Origin: Verrucomicrobiales bacterium
GTDB lineage: Bacteria > Verrucomicrobiota > Verrucomicrobiia > Verrucomicrobiales > SLCJ01
NCBI GenBank assembly: GCA_007125835.1
Contig: SLCJ01000097.1
Location: 1-7,636, forward strand
Reading direction: 5' to 3'
Length of the DNA: 7,636 bases
The position numbers and the translations under genes were made by a program. A model generated the notes under the pieces. The model did not search any database, had not been told where the DNA came from, and saw only the letters and a list, made by a program, of their open reading frames with translations. Shown here piece by piece: positions 1 through 7,636 of this stretch; within the stretch, counting starts at the first letter, position 1; the number at the start of each line of letters is the position of its first letter.

Positions 1-74
1 GAAAAAGCAAACAGACCGGCGGCCGTGGCGAGGACAGCCAAGCATGCCGAACGTCTGGCAGGCGGGGTGGGCAT
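1..74 (-). CDS. Partial N-terminus of a putative exported protein
   Basis: A minus-strand frame opens with ATG at 74–72 and runs off the left edge after 24 codons, so only the N-terminus is visible. It reads MPTPPARRSACLAVLATAAG followed by LFAF. This has the shape of a secretory signal peptide: a short N-region with two arginines (residues 7–8), then an uninterrupted hydrophobic stretch from about residue 10. A cysteine at residue 11 sits at the start of that core, too early to be a lipobox, so lipoprotein status cannot be judged. The frame opens after a TGA at 122–120. A TTG at 92–90 is another possible start, but ATG 74 gives the more natural signal peptide. No clear Shine-Dalgarno precedes it. 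The gene is co-directional with rpoC and about 210 bp downstream. The function is unknown, and with so few codons a chance frame is possible. Confidence 0.45.
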   Translation of the reverse strand, partial: MPTPPARRSACLAVLATAAGLFAF

Positions 75-131
75 GGGGCAAGGTAATGCCAACTCGCGGA
101 AAAGTCCGGCGGAATGACTTCAACCAAGGAG

Positions 132-150
132 AGGCGATACATCATCGCCT
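132..150 (-). repeat. Short inverted repeat (7-bp stem, 5-nt loop)
   Basis: AGGCGAT at 132–138 is an exact reverse complement of ATCGCCT at 144–150, with five bases between. In minus-strand RNA the stem is followed by CUCCUUGGUUG, which is mildly U-rich but not a true U-tract. It could be a weak intrinsic terminator about 135 nt past the rpoC stop, or part of the leader of the next gene. A 7-bp repeat may also be chance. Confidence 0.35.
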
Positions 151-152
151 GA

Positions 153-205
153 GGATGGAAGGGAGAATCGTCGGGCACAAAGTCCCCCTCATTCTCTTCC
201 CATCC
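153..205 (-). repeat. Long imperfect inverted repeat, potential structured RNA element
   Basis: The outer arms GGATGG (153–158) and CCATCC (200–205) are exact complements. After a small 4×3 internal loop, the inner arms GAGAAT (163–168) and ATTCTC (191–196) also pair. Inside them, GGG.AC (173–178, one bulged C) can pair with GTCCC (182–186) around an AAA/UUU loop. Together these form one long hairpin of about 53 nt with small internal loops. No U-tract follows on either strand. It could be a 5'-leader structure of the next gene, an attenuator, an mRNA 3'-end stabiliser, or a protein-binding site. I do not recognise it as a known riboswitch or RNA family. Confidence 0.4.
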
Positions 206-228
206 ACATCAGCGAAGGAGCCTCGCCG

Positions 229-254
229 CGCCCCGGGTGCCGGCACCCGGAGCG
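229..254 (-). terminator. GC-rich hairpin after rpoC, candidate end-of-operon terminator
   Basis: Bases 233–250 form a perfect 18-bp palindrome (CCGGGTGCC / GGCACCCGG). It extends by CGC (229–231) pairing with GCG (252–254). The one intervening position is C·A on the plus strand but a U·G wobble in minus-strand RNA, so the stem is continuous only when transcribed in the rpoC direction. About 11 pairs remain after leaving a CCGG tetraloop. It begins about 30 nt past the rpoC TAA, the expected position for a terminator. No U-tract follows, so if it terminates it would be a U-less hairpin, possibly Rho-assisted or a 3'-end processing block. A palindromic protein-binding site is the alternative. 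Confidence 0.5.
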
Positions 255-284
255 TTGGGGGGTGGCGCTGGCGGCCGGCCTTGG

Positions 285-4499
<4,215 letters not shown>

Positions 4500-4579
4500 A
4501 ATGGTCTGGGGAATGGGGGGAGGGGTGGGTGGGGTGGTGGGCGGGAAGTGGATGGGTGGATGGGCGGAGCGATACTGGA
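4500..4579 (-). promoter_or_regulatory. rpoB–rpoC spacer: SD-less, C-rich leader of rpoC
   Basis: This is the gap between the rpoB TGA and the rpoC ATG. Read in the direction of transcription, the 61 bases next to the ATG contain 39 C, 9 T and only 2 G, ending CCCCAGACCATT before ATG. There is no AGGAGG-like Shine-Dalgarno element at any useful distance. Such a pyrimidine-rich, poorly structured leader could load ribosomes through protein S1 or by coupling to translation of rpoB; this is inference. I see no promoter or terminator hairpin in the gap, so rpoC is most simply transcribed as read-through from rpoB. Confidence 0.55.
4508..4564 (+). repeat. G-run cluster with G-quadruplex potential
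   Basis: Nine runs of three or more G occur in 57 bases of the plus strand: 4508–4511, 4515–4520, 4522–4525, 4527–4529, 4531–4534, 4539–4541, 4543–4545, 4554–4556 and 4562–4564. Four of them (4515–4534) are separated by single bases A, T and T, the pattern expected for a stable parallel quadruplex. The strand is the template for rpoC, so the structure would form in DNA and not in the mRNA. The last part is a near-perfect tandem repeat, GGATGGGT (4550–4557) followed by GGATGGGC (4558–4565). Confidence 0.7.

Positions 4580-7636
<3,057 letters not shown>

Larger units (their letters stand above)
75..284. other. Intergenic region downstream of rpoC
   Basis: These 210 bases separate the rpoC stop from the putative signal-peptide start. 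I see no convincing gene here. A plus-strand frame at 44–295 (83 codons) has no recognisable domain, runs antisense into the rpoC end and is best treated as chance. The stretch holds three inverted repeats in a row (229–254, 153–205, 132–150), listed separately. I could not find a convincing -35/-10 pair for the downstream gene on the minus strand. A promoter must lie here if that gene is transcribed separately, because the strong hairpin just after rpoC suggests the operon ends there. Confidence 0.6.

Noticed and set aside
83..113. RNase P-like words (GGTAATGCC, GGAAAAGTCCGG) on the plus strand
   Set aside because: They occur in the wrong order for bacterial RNase P RNA and the flanking space is too short and occupied by other elements.
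75..205. Possible riboswitch such as cobalamin type upstream of the signal-peptide frame
   Set aside because: I looked for the conserved B12-box style words on both strands and found only short accidental matches.

Overview
The window is a GC-rich bacterial chromosomal segment holding the core transcription operon rpoB–rpoC. Both genes lie on the minus strand, so transcription runs from high to low coordinates. The right edge (7636) cuts rpoB; its visible part is the last 1018 codons, starting near E. coli beta residue 330. After an 80-bp gap comes a complete 1404-codon rpoC (285–4499). Both frames are intact and keep every catalytic and metal-binding residue I checked, so this looks like the functional housekeeping RNA polymerase.

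The protein style suggests a member of the PVC superphylum, most likely Verrucomicrobiota. Beta' is about E. coli length, with an SI3-like insertion in the trigger loop. Beta has a charged coiled-coil insertion at the SI2 position. The rifampicin region contains FFGRSQLSQFMDQTNP, which I recall as chlamydial/PVC-like. This placement is by memory of protein style and is only an inference.

The 80-bp rpoB–rpoC gap is strongly strand-asymmetric. The plus (template) strand has nine runs of three or more G in 57 bases, and the mRNA leader of rpoC is correspondingly C-rich with no Shine-Dalgarno sequence. Downstream of rpoC lie about 210 bp without a convincing gene. They contain three successive inverted repeats, the first of which is a good candidate for the operon's end hairpin. 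The left edge then cuts a short minus-strand reading frame (1–74) that begins like a secretory signal peptide, so the next gene probably encodes an exported protein.

I see no mobile element, CRISPR array, tRNA or rRNA, and no evidence of a previously undescribed multi-gene system. The points worth a second look are in the two non-coding stretches: the G-quadruplex-prone, SD-less junction between rpoB and rpoC, and the hairpin cluster after rpoC.
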